Shown one piece after another: positions 22,465-33,330 of a stretch of 64,000 bases of DNA. The stretch comes from Hygrocybe punicea (taxonomy: Eukaryota > Basidiomycota > Agaricomycetes > Agaricales > Hygrophoraceae): contig OY744471.1 in NCBI GenBank assembly GCA_963556145.1, forward strand, positions 5,201,590 through 5,265,589, written 5' to 3'. The position numbers and the translations under genes are program-made. The notes beneath the pieces were generated by a model. That model worked only from the letters and a program-made list of their open reading frames with translations. It had not been told where the DNA came from and made no database searches. Position 1 is the stretch's first letter, and every line of letters begins with the position of its first letter.

Positions 22465-24697
22465 TTGCTTTGGGGTATCGGCCCTCTCGGAGCAGCTTGA
22501 GCTCAGTGTCTGAATATGGTAGGGTCGCATCAATGATGAACCGGTCGAGACCGGCGGGTATTTCGACGGGGGGTAAGAGGAGGTGGTACGGAGGATATAT
22601 GCCCCGGGAGGGGCCATCGGCTGGGTTGGATTTGCTGGGGATGTAGGTTGCATGGATCGAGATAATGGAGTCACAAGACTCGATGAAGTTGTGGATGCGT
22701 TTAAAGATGTCGTTGATGGCTGCATTCCTGCTGCGGCCATTTGGCCAGCCTTCAACGACTCCCATGTTGTCCCCGAATAATTCAAAATGCTGGCCAGTTG
22801 TCGCAGACCGGGCGACTGATCGAATGAGGAGTTCGAATCCCAGGGCCTCTGCCCAGCCGATGTCGCGTTTACCATCAAGGGTCTTCCATCCTGGAATGAG
22901 GCGCCAAGCGCGCCAGCGGCCAGCAACGACGATTCCGATGCCAATGCCTGAACTGGCATCTGAGAAGGCGTCGAGGTTTGTGAGGTGGACAGGGCTTGGG
23001 ATTGTCCGGCCAAGGAAGGGTTGGGCCAGCTTGGCACGCCACCATTGCAGGTCTCCACGGATCGACTGGTCAGCATGGCGTGGCATGAGAGGATGGTCAC
23101 CGTAGATGCCAAGCATGTTCTCCAGGCCGGTGAGGTAGGCGCGGCCTGGAGGGACCACCAGGGATGCGTGAAGGAGCTTTCCGTAGATTTTTTGTACATC
23201 GCCGAGGATGTGGGTAGGCGAGCATTCCCATTCATGGATTGACGTGAGGTATTTGGCCTTCTTCTTTGGTGGAAGGGAGACCATGAGTGTTTCCAGATTC
23301 CAATCCAGGCCAATGAATGTCGTGGTTGAAGCGAAGGGCAGGTCCTTGGATTTCTCCCAGGGGATACCCAGCTGGTCGGATAGACGGTCAATGTCGTCGA
23401 AGTTGTAGGCGAAGCGTTGGTCCTCAGAGGAGCGGGGTGAGTGCGATGATAAGTCGAGGCAAGGGGAAGAGCAATCTTCGTCGAATTCTTCCAGCGTGCC
23501 ATCGGGGAAAACTCTGCCACCAAACCAGAGGCGCCCACCATCGTGATGTCGGCCACGGGGGGCAATGTCGGCGTGCCAGTCTCTGCGGCGCATGTTGTAT
23601 TCATGGAGGCGTTCTCGAAGGATCCGGAAGAAGATGTGGTCGTCAACCCATTTGGAGAGAGGTGCCATCCCATGGCAGCGGAATAGCTCGGTGCCTGCAT
23701 CGCTGACGGAGCCATACACTCCGGCTGATGGTGCAACCCCGAAGCAGGTGGCGGTGTTGATGCAGAATTCGTTGGCAGCGAGTCGGACGACGGCACCTGG
23801 CCATTGGGAGGGGTGCAGGGGGATCGTCCGGTATGCCTCTGCCACGTCTCTCGTGGCTGCCTGAGAGCCGGGGGGAAGGCGTGAGATGAGTAAGGAGACG
23901 ATTGAGAAAGTCCCCCAGGTGCTGGGGAAGCGGTCCGAGTCGATCTGGGAGTTGATAGAGGGACTCGGGAATTTTGGTGAGGTCTTATGAGGGAATGAAT
24001 AGTTTTGTACGTTGCGGAAGTGATTCGGTCGGCCTGGTTTGGGTATGATGCCAAAGGGGGCCGTCTGGAAGGGGCCGATGAGCGTCTCGAGAGTTGACTG
24101 AGAAAAGGGTCCCAGGTATCGGCCTTTGGACAGCTCTTTGGATATGATTTTTTGGAATTCGGAGCTATGTTCAATGATGGAGTCTTTGTTGGGTGGGGCT
24201 TGGGTGCGTGAAATGGTGGGTATCTCAAGATTGAAACCATATCGCATACTTTGAGGGAGATGATCATAGCGAGGCCAGATGCTATTTGAACGGAGTAGCG
24301 CTTCCCAAGCATCCGGTTTATAGGGAGTGAGGGCTTGATGCCTTCTGCGCTCGAGGACAGCCTTGTGCGCCGTGAGTGGTATGACCACATCCGGAGCAGA
24401 GGTGACGATTGTCGTGGCGGGTGCTGGTGCAGCCGGCCACGCGTTGGAAGTCGACACAGATGGGGCGGCCATCGCGGAGTACGAGGGACTTGTTGACGCG
24501 CTGTGCGAGCGCGAGGTGGAGTCCATCCCAGGTATGCGTTGCGGCGCATTCCACAATTCTGTGGGGGTTGCGACCCAGGCATACGGCGCAGGCAGAGTAG
24601 CCCCCACTGCCTGCGCCTGCCCGAAAATCCGACTTCTTTTCCGGACATCCTCGGCTGTCGCGAGGCCGGGGTGGAGACCCAGACCTCCTGCGAGCAT
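22358..24697 (-). CDS. DIRS reverse transcriptase-RNase H
   Basis: One open frame. Its first 130 or so codons overlap the Gag zinc-motif frame and may not be translated; family-like sequence starts near LTPYKPDAWEALLRSN. RT blocks follow: FGIIPKPGRPNHFRNVQNYS, RDVAEAYRTIPLHPSQW, GVAPSAGVYG and the active-site LSKWVDDHIFFRI (WVDD is the DIRS form of YxDD). An RNase H region follows, with FSDASSGIGIGIV and LFGDNMGVVEGW, in the DIRS arrangement. No integrase or protease is present, as expected for the order. The ORF is intact. Confidence 0.87.
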   Translation of the reverse strand: MLAGGLGLHPGLATAEDVRKRSRIFGQAQAVGATLPAPYAWVATPTELWNAPQRIPGMDSTSRSHSASTSPSYSAMAAPSVSTSNAWPAAPAPATTIVTSAPDVVIPLTAHKAVLERRRHQALTPYKPDAWEALLRSNSIWPRYDHLPQSMRYGFNLEIPTISRTQAPPNKDSIIEHSSEFQKIISKELSKGRYLGPFSQSTLETLIGPFQTAPFGIIPKPGRPNHFRNVQNYSFPHKTSPKFPSPSINSQIDSDRFPSTWGTFSIVSLLISRLPPGSQAATRDVAEAYRTIPLHPSQWPGAVVRLAANEFCINTATCFGVAPSAGVYGSVSDAGTELFRCHGMAPLSKWVDDHIFFRILRERLHEYNMRRRDWHADIAPRGRHHDGGRLWFGGRVFPDGTLEEFDEDCSSPCLDLSSHSPRSSEDQRFAYNFDDIDRLSDQLGIPWEKSKDLPFASTTTFIGLDWNLETLMVSLPPKKKAKYLTSIHEWECSPTHILGDVQKIYGKLLHASLVVPPGRAYLTGLENMLGIYGDHPLMPRHADQSIRGDLQWWRAKLAQPFLGRTIPSPVHLTNLDAFSDASSGIGIGIVVAGRWRAWRLIPGWKTLDGKRDIGWAEALGFELLIRSVARSATTGQHFELFGDNMGVVEGWPNGRSRNAAINDIFKRIHNFIESCDSIISIHATYIPSKSNPADGPSRGIYPPYHLLLPPVEIPAGLDRFIIDATLPYSDTELKLLREGRYPKATAKLIANSLRNPGPPHKQPTDFETDIRALRSQWSG

Positions 24698-24938
24698 CGG
24701 TTAACCGCTTGTGCTCTCGGCTCCGTCTGGAGGGGGAGGGGTTGGCAGCGGTGCTGTGGGCTGAACTAATGTCCTGGTCAGCCTGAGCGCGTGGATGCGT
24801 AGGGTGCGGGTGCGGAGAGCATGCATGGAGCAAGGGTGTGGCATGCGTGGAGCAAGTGTGTGGCATGCATGGAGCAAATAAGGGGCATGCATATAGCAAA
24901 GAGAAGGCATGCATGGAGCAAAGAGGAGGCATGCGCAA
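24318..24938 (-). CDS. DIRS Gag C-terminal zinc-motif part
   Basis: Minus-strand frame with an Arg/Ser-rich segment followed by Cys/His clusters: YSACAVCLGRNPHRIVEC and CTSTRHDNRHLCSGCGH, ending just where the RT frame becomes family-like. In related elements this is the C-terminal part of the Gag-like ORF1. The main Gag frame stops at 24965, so this part is reached by splicing over the 24.79-24.96 kb repeat tract, by frameshifting, or it is separated by a mutation. I cannot tell which. Confidence 0.6.
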   Translation of the reverse strand: MRMPPLCSMHAFSLLYACPLFAPCMPHTCSTHATPLLHACSPHPHPTHPRAQADQDISSAHSTAANPSPSRRSREHKRLTDARRRSGSPPRPRDSRGCPEKKSDFRAGAGSGGYSACAVCLGRNPHRIVECAATHTWDGLHLALAQRVNKSLVLRDGRPICVDFQRVAGCTSTRHDNRHLCSGCGHTTHGAQGCPRAQKASSPHSL

Positions 24939-24945
24939 TGCAAAG
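24800..24945. repeat. Degenerate tandem repeat, about 28-bp unit
   Basis: About five diverged units built on gcatgcatggagcaa with a purine spacer. It lies between the two Gag frames of the DIRS element. On the minus strand it reads Cys/His/Met/Pro-rich in all frames, which creates artefactual ORFs. Confidence 0.8.
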
Positions 24946-24964
24946 GAAGGTGGAGGTTGTCGTT

Positions 24965-25939
24965 TTAGATGGATAATGGTAGAGGGAAATCGGGGGGGGC
25001 AACAGTCAGCAAGTGATCTATCATTGGATGGAAGGAGGGGGGACTCACGCGGAAGTCCCTGGTATTGTCTCTATGCTTCCGATCTTCCCAATAAACCTCC
25101 TCTTTCGTTTTACGCAAGACGGATTCATCTATTATGGAGATGTTGTAGGCGCCGCGGGGTGAGGGGATGGCAAGGTGCCATAGCCGTCGTTGTCTAGCCT
25201 GGTATAAGAGCAGGGCCTTCTGGTCAAGGGGGTCGCGGGAGGACCGCATCTCATGGATCTGAAGCTTGCCCCAGAAGGAGGCAAGCATGGCCACGCGATC
25301 GGCTGGCCAGTCGGCCTCCTCCATGGCGAGGATCATCCGGGGGACGGCTTGACAGAAATCTTCCCATTTGATGTCCCTGTCGTCGAGGGCCTTGTTGGAG
25401 TCTCTGGCAGCGGCAGCGGGTACCCAGGATGTCGAGCCATCGGGTTTCCGGGCCATCACCATGGCATCGTCGTCGACTGTGGCGTGTGCTTGCATGGCCT
25501 CGTCTAGGCCCTCATTAGTGTAGTACCAGAGTTCGACGTATTGCCCTTTGTCCATCTTTTTAGTGGCGTAGTTGGACGCGAAGACGGGGGTGATGGAGGG
25601 CATCGGCCGATTCGGGATGGGGATGTACTTGGTCTTGTTCTTCTTCATCTCTTCCTTTCGCACGTCCTCTCGTTCTTGGGCGGCTAGGAGAGCATGTTGT
25701 TCCACGGCTGCTTGGGCCTGTAAAAACTGTTCTGCTTGCTCCGCCGCGTCGTTGTGTAGCTGATCTTGCCATAATTGCTTTTCTAGGTCGTTACCTGCAG
25801 TCCAGACGTTGGTGAGCAGTTGTACCGCATGGGCCTCTGTCGTGGCGGCATTGACAAAGGGTGCTCGGGTTGGGGCATAAAAGAGAGATGCATAGTCCGG
25901 GCACTGGAGTTGGGCAGGGTCGAAGAGAAGTTGAGGCAT
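24965..25939 (-). CDS. DIRS Gag-like ORF1 protein
   Basis: 324 aa from the ATG at 25937-25939. It starts MPQLLFDPAQLQCPDYASLF, then has a Gln/Ala-rich coiled segment (HNDAAEQAEQFLQAQAAVEQ), a mixed helical region with WEDFCQAVPRMILAMEEADW and VAMLASFWGKLQIHEMRS, and LYQARQRRLWHLAIPSP. The organisation and the WEDF...RMI...W...MFW-type pattern match ORF1 of other basidiomycete DIRS elements. The presumed role is nucleocapsid assembly. The start lies 30 bp inside repeat A1, as expected. Confidence 0.75.
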   Translation of the reverse strand: MPQLLFDPAQLQCPDYASLFYAPTRAPFVNAATTEAHAVQLLTNVWTAGNDLEKQLWQDQLHNDAAEQAEQFLQAQAAVEQHALLAAQEREDVRKEEMKKNKTKYIPIPNRPMPSITPVFASNYATKKMDKGQYVELWYYTNEGLDEAMQAHATVDDDAMVMARKPDGSTSWVPAAAARDSNKALDDRDIKWEDFCQAVPRMILAMEEADWPADRVAMLASFWGKLQIHEMRSSRDPLDQKALLLYQARQRRLWHLAIPSPRGAYNISIIDESVLRKTKEEVYWEDRKHRDNTRDFRVSPPSFHPMIDHLLTVAPPDFPLPLSI

Positions 25940-25968
25940 CAGAGAAGTTGGTGTGTGACTTTCGGAGA

Positions 25969-26128
25969 GAAATGAAAGAGATAATCTGCTCTATTGAGCA
26001 GGGAAGATCTTTTGGAGTGGCAAGTGGGAGTGGCACGAGCTGAGAGGCAGACGCGCCACAACTTGCCAAATTCGTACATAGACTTAATTCTAATTTACAC
26101 TCATTCTTTGTGTTTGTTAGAAGACAAT
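25969..26128. repeat. DIRS split repeat A1 (160 bp)
   Basis: Outer 5' copy of repeat A (minus orientation), near-identical to 20765-20924. The element's boundary at 26128 is where similarity to the internal copy stops. Confidence 0.9.
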
Positions 26129-26174
26129 TTAGACCATAGATACAGTCACGAACGTGACCACGACACGACATGTA

Positions 26175-29100
26175 CTACCAAGGCCCGCCCACAGCAATCC
26201 AATCACGCAAAATAACAGTTCTATCTGTCCCAATTTGCCTAGTAATTTCATCTTGTCGAGTGATGGGCAGTTTCTCGAATTCATTCAGAAGGTTTCCGTC
26301 TAAGATGCCCTTCGACAGCGGCTTAGGAGCAAGGTCATTTCGCACGATGCTGTAGGTAGGTCATTAACATGCAGAAGAATTAGGCAAGATTCAGGACACA
26401 CCGGAGCGCCTTGGGGTTCAGCCCAGCTACATGCTGAATGTTTCGTGTTAGCTGGCCTTGTAATAGCTGGAGCCTTTTCGCCGCAGATTCTTCCACCGGC
26501 GTCAGAGAAACCAATGAGCCGTCTGTGGAACCTAATGACGGTGTGTTAACCATGCGGACATTTTACGTGATGTTTTACGTGAAATGAGCTGCATACCGCA
26601 TATTAGTTTAGCCTGCGGCAGAACCGGATCATGTTTCAATCGGCGTGCGATCAGGGTGGATGAGCGGTATTCAACCTGGCCGTGGAACTCAGTGTGCAGC
26701 AACAAGTTCTGGCCATTTTTGGATTCAGGATCTAACAGCAGTTAAACTGAGTTTTTCCCCAGGAAACCAAGGGGGAATGACCATACCACTGGGATTATAC
26801 TCATATATCCTAATGACACCGTCCTCGTCCCCGGTGACAATAGACATTTCCCCATCGGCGAAGAAAAAATCAGCACGTGTAACACAAACGCGATGCACGT
26901 CCTTCGCTAACACCGCCAGCTTGTATGGGTCTTCCTGCACAGACCACGTTGGACCATGTATGCAAGTTACTCTTGAAAGGTACAGACCTGGAATGCAACA
27001 AACCAAACACTTTTCACAGCATCTCCGATCAGAAGCAAATTTTTGAGAGTTCGGAGCGATGTGACGTAGACCCCAACATCCAGGAACGCAACTCCGACAA
27101 GACGCTCATCAGAATCAAATGCTCGAACGAAGATCTACCACACGCGTTTAGTTTTATAACATCCAACTGCAGCAAGGGGAATACCTTTTGACCCATCGAT
27201 GATACCAAGTAACCATGAAAGCCGCATATGGCTGTGACAGGACCCTTGGCATCGTCTCGACAGTGAAGGCGTAGTTTGTACCACCGTTTTGGGGAAACTG
27301 AAGGATCAGGGACAACTTCCACTATTTCGAAAATGTAGGTCTGAGCGAATGATTCAGCAACGACAAGATTATGTGTCAGTTTCCAGACTTACAGCACCCT
27401 TCGCTGCCAGATCTTCGCCGCGATTGATGGTGGTCCCAACGGCAACAAATTCCTTGATGCCAGTCTCGGTGCTGCTGGTCTCTAGAGTCACACACTCTAC
27501 AGCATTGACAAACTCGTTTGTCGCAAATTCATACCTAACGCGAGATTCGTCAGGTAACTGAGACGGTAGGATGTTTGATTCATACTTACCCATCCATTGT
27601 GATCCACAAATCAGGTGTGATAAGCTCAAGCGTAGAGCATTCACATATTGGATCCGAAACGTTGAGAGCTTGAATGTTATTAATCAGAGAATGAGTGTCA
27701 GTAATCATGTGTCTCCTACCATCTGGCTCCCACAATCTGTTGCCTTCTTCATCGAAAGAGGCAAACCTCGCTTGCAATGACGAACCTCCAACGATTAATG
27801 ACGTTGAAGGGTCAAAAATAACATTTGAATATGATCTGCCACGGGGGACTGAACGATAAGGCAGAGGACTCCCAAGCTGAATATCAGGCATCCATTCCAA
27901 CAAACTTGGACCCTGCATATGTGCGTAAGCTTTCAAATCATTCATTTTCGCCGTGATGCTGACCTCGTCCGAGTAGAGAAGAAAATCTCCTTTTGAATCC
28001 CAAATTGAGCATGCAGTAAACGAATGCACCACGTTATGTCCGGATGGATATATATGAACACCACTTTTGTTCGTTGCCAGTATCCAACTTGGCCGATCAC
28101 CGGTGAAAAAGACCGCAGAAAAAGTACTTCCAGTAGCAGGCATAGTCACAAATGGAATGAAAATACGCGATATACGTTTTTGTTCGGCGATGACACCCTT
28201 CTCATTCTCCTCAGGCTTTTGTATGTCGAATGCTTGCGACACAACTTTGATGAATTTGACAGAAAGACTAGACGCCCTCGCCAAAGAGACTTGTTCAGGG
28301 GCTGCTACTGCTGGAAGCACCTCATAGATCGTCAGTTGTCCAGAGCGCAAGAAAACCTTAATATACGAAAGAGTGAAGGTTTGCTTTAGTATGAAAGTAA
28401 ATGAAGGATCTCACGAAGAGATATGGCCGAGGAGAAGATTCCCCTAGCGGCGCTAGCAAGATTTGGTCGATATCCAGCTCTTGGGGCTTTCGGGGAGGGT
28501 CTGGCGGGAGCGACAAACTCGGTCCTTCATGGGAATCCACAAGGACATTTTGCAAGGTGGCCAACAACGAAGTGGAGAAGGTTAGAGTCAGCTTGGGCAA
28601 CGTCCAAATCTAAATTGCATCATGATGGCGGCCATGCAGACGATGTTATAAGGAACAAACCTCCATGATGCCCTGCGGGCGAATCAAAACAAGCCATTGG
28701 CTGGGACTCCCAGCATTCACGGCAGCTTGAAGAGTAGTTGTAACACTCTTGGTGACGTCGGCAGGGGAGTAATTGTGCAACTGAGTTTCAAACAGTCCCG
28801 AAGCGTCGCTAAAGAAGCAACCGGCCAGATAACGGGAAGCCTGCGAGCAACGTCTGAATAATTAGCTTTATCAGCGGCAACGATGTTGACTTACTTTATC
28901 GCCCATGGGTGACATGTCTTTTCGTCTAATCTTTCCACGTTCCGTCTCTCCAATGAACAACCCAATACTCTCTAAGAACTAGCACGAAAGGATCACAGAT
29001 ACCGCATGCCTTGATTTTAGGCCGGGGCATATTGCCGTCCATATCTTTAATCATTTGCCTTTCGGTGCCATCTGGGGACTTTGGTCAAACTAATGACAAC

Positions 29101-31328
29101 ACAAGAATTAACCGGACACCAACCAGGTTCAAGAACACGGATGGCATTTGTCATGACGTGAAGAATAGCAGTGCGTTGAAAGAATGGGCCAGCACTGATA
29201 GTAGTTCCAGGTATTCGCGTTGTGATTGTGATATCACGATTCGCAATGCGAGAGGCAATCTAAGGAACTTCAATTACATTAAAGTGCAACAAATCAACAT
29301 GACGTACTCGAGAAAGTCCCGGAGATGGGTTAGCATCGGTACTGATAATAACAGAATCGTTCTCAGCCTGGTAAGGGTTAACAGGACGCTCAAATGATAC
29401 ACCGTTGACCTTGACGGGCTGTCGAACTGGCAACGACCAAACTCCACGTGCGCCACCAATAATATGGAGCTTACGTTTGGTGCGAGTTGGGAGGTCCCGC
29501 TGACGAAAAAAAAAAAACATAAAAACGCGTTTCTACTCAACTAACCGACACACCTGAAATAATGTAAAACCACCAAGCCAGCCTGTCCCAGTGGCCGCCA
29601 CTAGTTCAGGGACCGGGCGATCCTAAGAGCCATCAGGGTTTTGAAGTGAGTGAGTGAGGAATTCAGAAACGCACACCGTTCTTGGCCAATGAAAATGCCA
29701 TGTCGGCAATTGGACCATAGGCAGGTAAAGTGTCACATAACGAAAGGTGCACAACACTGGGTAGTTTCCTAGCACCGTTGCCGTTGTGGAGACCATTACT
29801 TGAGGGCTGAGAGGGCAGTTTTGATGCACCATAGATGTCTGAAATATTTCAGACGACAATAGAGTAGCCAGTAAAAGCAACTAACCGTCATCATCGCCGA
29901 ACTCCATGGTATCGTGAATGTCAACTACAGCGGCCGGGGAAGTGTCACCGTCATCCAATTTCTCCTCTTCCACTCGAATGGCCTTCAATAATACGGATGG
30001 CCCTACTGTGCTTCCGATGAAGAGGTGATCATCGTTTATCTTCCTTAACGTGGAAGGCATGGATGTCTGCACCGATGCGGGTGCCATCGAGAGCTTCGAC
30101 ACTGTTTTTCCATCAACAAATTCAACAGGATACACAGTGCCATCTCTGAGAACGATAAAGGAGGTCCTCTCATCGACAAACGCACAGCAGCATCCTTCTA
30201 ATTGAAGATTACGTTGCTGTGCTTCAAGAGGGAGAGCGGGCATTGGAAGATCACTGACGCGAGCTGACCAGCCATTGAGGGGAAGAAGAACTCTTCGGGA
30301 CGATTGGTCGACATAGACTATAGAGTTGCTTGTTATGATGACTACACCTCCGAGTGAAGTTGAGCATGGAAGGAGCGAAAGGCAATCATAAGGCAGACCA
30401 TCGACTGCAGTGATGACGGGATAATGATGGCTGGCAAGATCCAGAGTAAATATGAGCAATTTTCCAGTGTCCTTGTATTCTTTCAGACGCCTGAGAATGA
30501 GAACAATTATTTTGATTTTGATTACGAACATAGAAACCTCCTTACCCAGTCCATGTCTGCTGTACTTGAAAGAGAACTGCTATAGTTGGATTGTTGAAAC
30601 CAGGAAGAAAGACGAAGTCAACGACATGTCGTATGCTTTCATCGACATCTGCTGCAAAATCAAGAATGAAGCTCGGCAAATAAGGTACGTCCCTGCGAAG
30701 GAGCAATGAAAAGGTCATCCTGGGCCAAAGAAAAATCCGTACTTTGCTTGGTTTTGATCCTGCTCTGTCATTTCCAGCTCTACCTGTGTCTGGCAAAATG
30801 GGAGAATTGCAACGGCGTCCATCGGTAATGAGAGTGCCGCGCAACGAGAGAGAGGGTCCACACGCAGATTGGCTCGAAATAACGATAAATCCAGATGCCT
30901 ATTGTCGTCTTCAGTATCTTGTAGTGAGTTTGAAAGACAATTGACATACAAGCTGGGGTGACCTTTCGTAAGTATGAATCGACACAGTGACCAAGTCATG
31001 GGTTGAATCGGACCACTCTAGAAGGGCGATCTGTAGGAAATATCTGAGTAATTTGAACACCATTTTAAGGTTTTCAGACCTTGGCATCTTTGAATGAAAC
31101 CAGCAGGCGGTCGAGCCCATCTTCCATTGACGATAGAATTTTGACACCCTCTAAGCCGGTCACCATGCCGTGCAAACTGTGATCGCACAGGAAGTAGAAA
31201 CGTGTGACGGTGGGCGGGTGTTCAGCCCCATTCTTGCCGGTTGACTGGCCATCGGGAACATCAGGAAAACGTGGAGACCCCGGTAAGGCATGGCGGAGTT
31301 GACAATTGCTAATCAGCCGCCCACTGAT
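26175..31328 (-). pseudogene. cft1: CFT1/CPSF160 homologue, 5'-truncated and frameshifted
   Basis: Twenty-two exons separated by 21 introns (47-65 nt) can be read from an open first exon (in frame back to 31328) to a TAG at 26175-26177. They cover residues from VTRFYFLCDHSLHGMVTGLE through IYEYNPS to the canonical C-terminus ILRDWIAVGGPW. CFT1/CPSF160 is the large beta-propeller scaffold of the nuclear mRNA cleavage and polyadenylation factor. All splice junctions keep phase except exon 10 (28895-29071). There a (GA)n run appears to have lost two bases (VLVLR(E)SIGLFIGE), shifting the frame to an early stop. The roughly 100 N-terminal residues with the start codon are absent: a TIR element begins about 40 bp upstream of the open frame and its far side shows an ankyrin gene instead. 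Coding sequence is otherwise well conserved, implying recent loss, or an assembly or sequencing error plus unseen exons. Because CFT1 is essential, an intact copy should exist elsewhere. Confidence 0.85.
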
Positions 31329-31365
31329 CTAATATGACTTCTATCGACAACCCTATCACCTCAGG

Positions 31366-31845
31366 AGTTCCAACATTTAGTTGGGGTCTAAAGTGGTTTC
31401 TAAAGTGAGCGGAAAAATATAATTTTTAGATTTACATTTAGGCCTAGCCTAAATATTGAATTTAAGTCACAAATAAATGTACATCTAAAGTATTTATTTA
31501 GTTTCATCTTTAGACTAGTTTTACAATTAAAATGATGACCTGTTCTAAATTGTGGAAGGAAAACAGAATTTCGCTACAAGTTTACTCAAATTTGCTAGTC
31601 TAAATTTAGGTATCATCCAAAGGCAGGCCAAAATTTAAACTTTCAGTGTGACTAAAATAATGGATTTAATAGTTATCAAAAAAAAAAATTTCAGCGGTTA
31701 TCAACATTCCAAATTTCAATCAGAACTAAAGCTATTGCCCACGCAATCGCCCACCCGTCGTCCACCCATCGCCCACCCATCGCCCACCCATCGCCCACCC
31801 GTCGCCCACCTCCCAATCATGACCTGAACCCAGCTCCGACGTCGA
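31366..31845 (+). repeat. Left arm of the long-TIR element
   Basis: AT-rich outer part (31366-31735), then a tandem tract of cgcccacccatcg units (about 31738-31810), ending at an agctccgacgtcgac motif. It pairs imperfectly with 32870-33330 in inverted orientation. Confidence 0.7.
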
Positions 31846-31879
31846 CAAAACCAATCAAATTTTTTTTTTCGACCTCACA

Positions 31880-32865
31880 CCCACCGTGACGCCATCTCGC
31901 CATCTCTCCCGCTCCCGCTCATCCCATCCCCGGCATCTCCCCTGCCCAAGTATGACGATCTCCCACACCCCACGCCATCTCCCTCGCCCTCGCCGCCATT
32001 TCCCACCCTCGATTTCCTGCCAAGCCGTCGCCCACACCTCCGCCCTCCCCATCATCTCCCTCGTCCACACCCACGCCATCTCCCATCTCCCTCGTCGTCG
32101 TCGCCATCTCTCCTCACACTCGCCATCTCCCACACCCTTGTTGCCCACGCCGCACCCTCGTCGCACACGCGACGCTCATCGCCACACCGTCGCCACGCTC
32201 TCATCGCCCACGCTCTCATCGCCACACTCTCGTCGCCCACGCTCTCGTCGCCCACATCTAACCCATCCAAAATTGGATCCCCCATGGCCATGCCCGCGCC
32301 ATCTCCCTCGTCCACACCCACGCCATCTCCCCACCATCCCATCCCATCACCACGCAATCTCCCACACCCTCTCGTCGCCCTCCCATCGTGCCCCCGCCAT
32401 CTCCCTCACCCATGTCCACGCCATCTCCCTCACCCTCATCGCCAACGCCATCTCCCGCCAAGCCACCTCCGCCATCACCTCCCTCGCCCACACCCCACGC
32501 CATCTCCCACACCCTCGTCATCCACACCCTCGTCGCCCACGCCACACCCTTGTCGCCCACGCCCACGCCATCTCCTCACCCTCCCACTCCCTCGTCCCCC
32601 ACGCCATCTCCTCCCATCCCATCGTGCCATGCCCACGCCATCTCCCACACCTCATCACCTACACCCTCGTCGCCCTTCCATCCTATCGTGCCCCCGCCAT
32701 CTCCCACACCCTCATCACCCACGCTCGTCACCCTCCCATCCTATCGTGCCCCCGCCATCTCCCCGCTCTCATTCTGTCGTGCCCCCGTACACCCTTGTCG
32801 CCCCCGCCATCTCCCCCACCTGCCTCTCCCCCTACCTCTGTCATCACCTCACGAACCCCACCACC
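31880..32865. repeat. C-rich minisatellite core
   Basis: Nearly 1 kb of degenerate repetition of cgccatctccc, ctcgtcgccc and cacgccatctc words. One strand is almost G-free apart from CpG. All three plus-strand frames and several minus-strand frames are open only because of the composition. Confidence 0.85.
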
Positions 32866-32869
32866 ATGT

Positions 32870-33330
32870 CAATTGACGTTGGAGCTGGGCTCGTGAGGTA
32901 AGATTGGGAGATGGGTGGGCAATGGGTGGGCGACGGGCGGGCGACGAGCGGGCAATGGCGCGGGCAATAGCTTTAGATCTAACAACAACTTTGAATTTAA
33001 ATAGCTGCCGAAAATCTTACATTTTGATAAGTATTAAATTTATTATTTTAACGCTACCAAAAGTTTTAATTTTGGCCTGCCTTTAGGTGATGCCTAAATT
33101 TGGACTAGAAATTTGAGTAAACTTGGAACTAAATTATACTTTCCCCTTACAATATAGATCTGATAATTATTTTGATTGCAAGAATAACCTAAAGATGAAA
33201 ATAAATAAATAAATTAGATATACATTTATTTGTGACTTAAATTCAATATTTAGGCTAGGCCTAAATGTAAATCTAAAGATTATATTTTGGTGCTAACTTT
33301 AGAAATCACTTTAGATCCCGACTAAATGTG
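32870..33330 (-). repeat. Right arm of the long-TIR element
   Basis: Begins at the gttggagctggg inner motif, continues through gatgggtgggcaatgggtgg-type tandem units, then an AT-rich part ending with the inverted terminal sequence (tttagatcccgactaaatgt). Confidence 0.7.

Larger units (their letters stand above)
20437..26128 (-). mobile_element. DIRS-order retrotransposon, PAT-like, complete
   Basis: A 5.7-kb element read on the minus strand. Its order is repeat A1 (25969-26128), Gag, RT-RNase H, tyrosine recombinase, repeat B1 (20923-21097), repeat A2 (20765-20924) and repeat B2 (20437-20611). A copies are 160 bp, B copies 175 bp, and B1 and A2 abut internally. That A1...B1A2...B2 arrangement is the split-direct-repeat structure of PAT/Kangaroo-type DIRS elements. 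It allows a circular intermediate that the tyrosine recombinase can integrate without target-site duplication. Copies look essentially identical, so insertion is recent. The element ends 46 bp beyond the stop of the CFT1 copy, in its presumed 3' UTR. Confidence 0.85.
31366..33330. mobile_element. Long-TIR non-autonomous DNA element, about 2 kb
   Basis: Outer ends are inverted: 31366 onward (acatttagttggggtctaaa) matches the reverse complement of the sequence ending near 33330. A shared core (agatttacatttaggcctag) lies inside both arms. Similarity extends about 450-480 bp inward on each side but with many changes, down to a gagctggg-type inner motif. No transposase is encoded. It is inserted in the short interval between the 5' remnant of cft1 and the divergent ankyrin gene. 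I could not identify an exact target-site duplication, so the outer ends are accurate to about 10 bp. Confidence 0.75.

Noticed and set aside
22820..22850. B-box-like ggagttcgaatccc suggesting a tRNA
   Set aside because: It lies inside the intact RT-RNase H frame and has no A-box or acceptor-stem partner.
22500..24648. First 700 residues of the long minus-strand frame that contains the recombinase
   Set aside because: Here the RT-RNase H motifs are in another frame; only the part below about 22464 resembles a protein family.
31886..32901. Long plus-strand frames (up to 336 aa) rich in Pro, Ser, His
   Set aside because: All three frames are open because the sequence is a C-rich minisatellite; no start context, splice sites or family resemblance.
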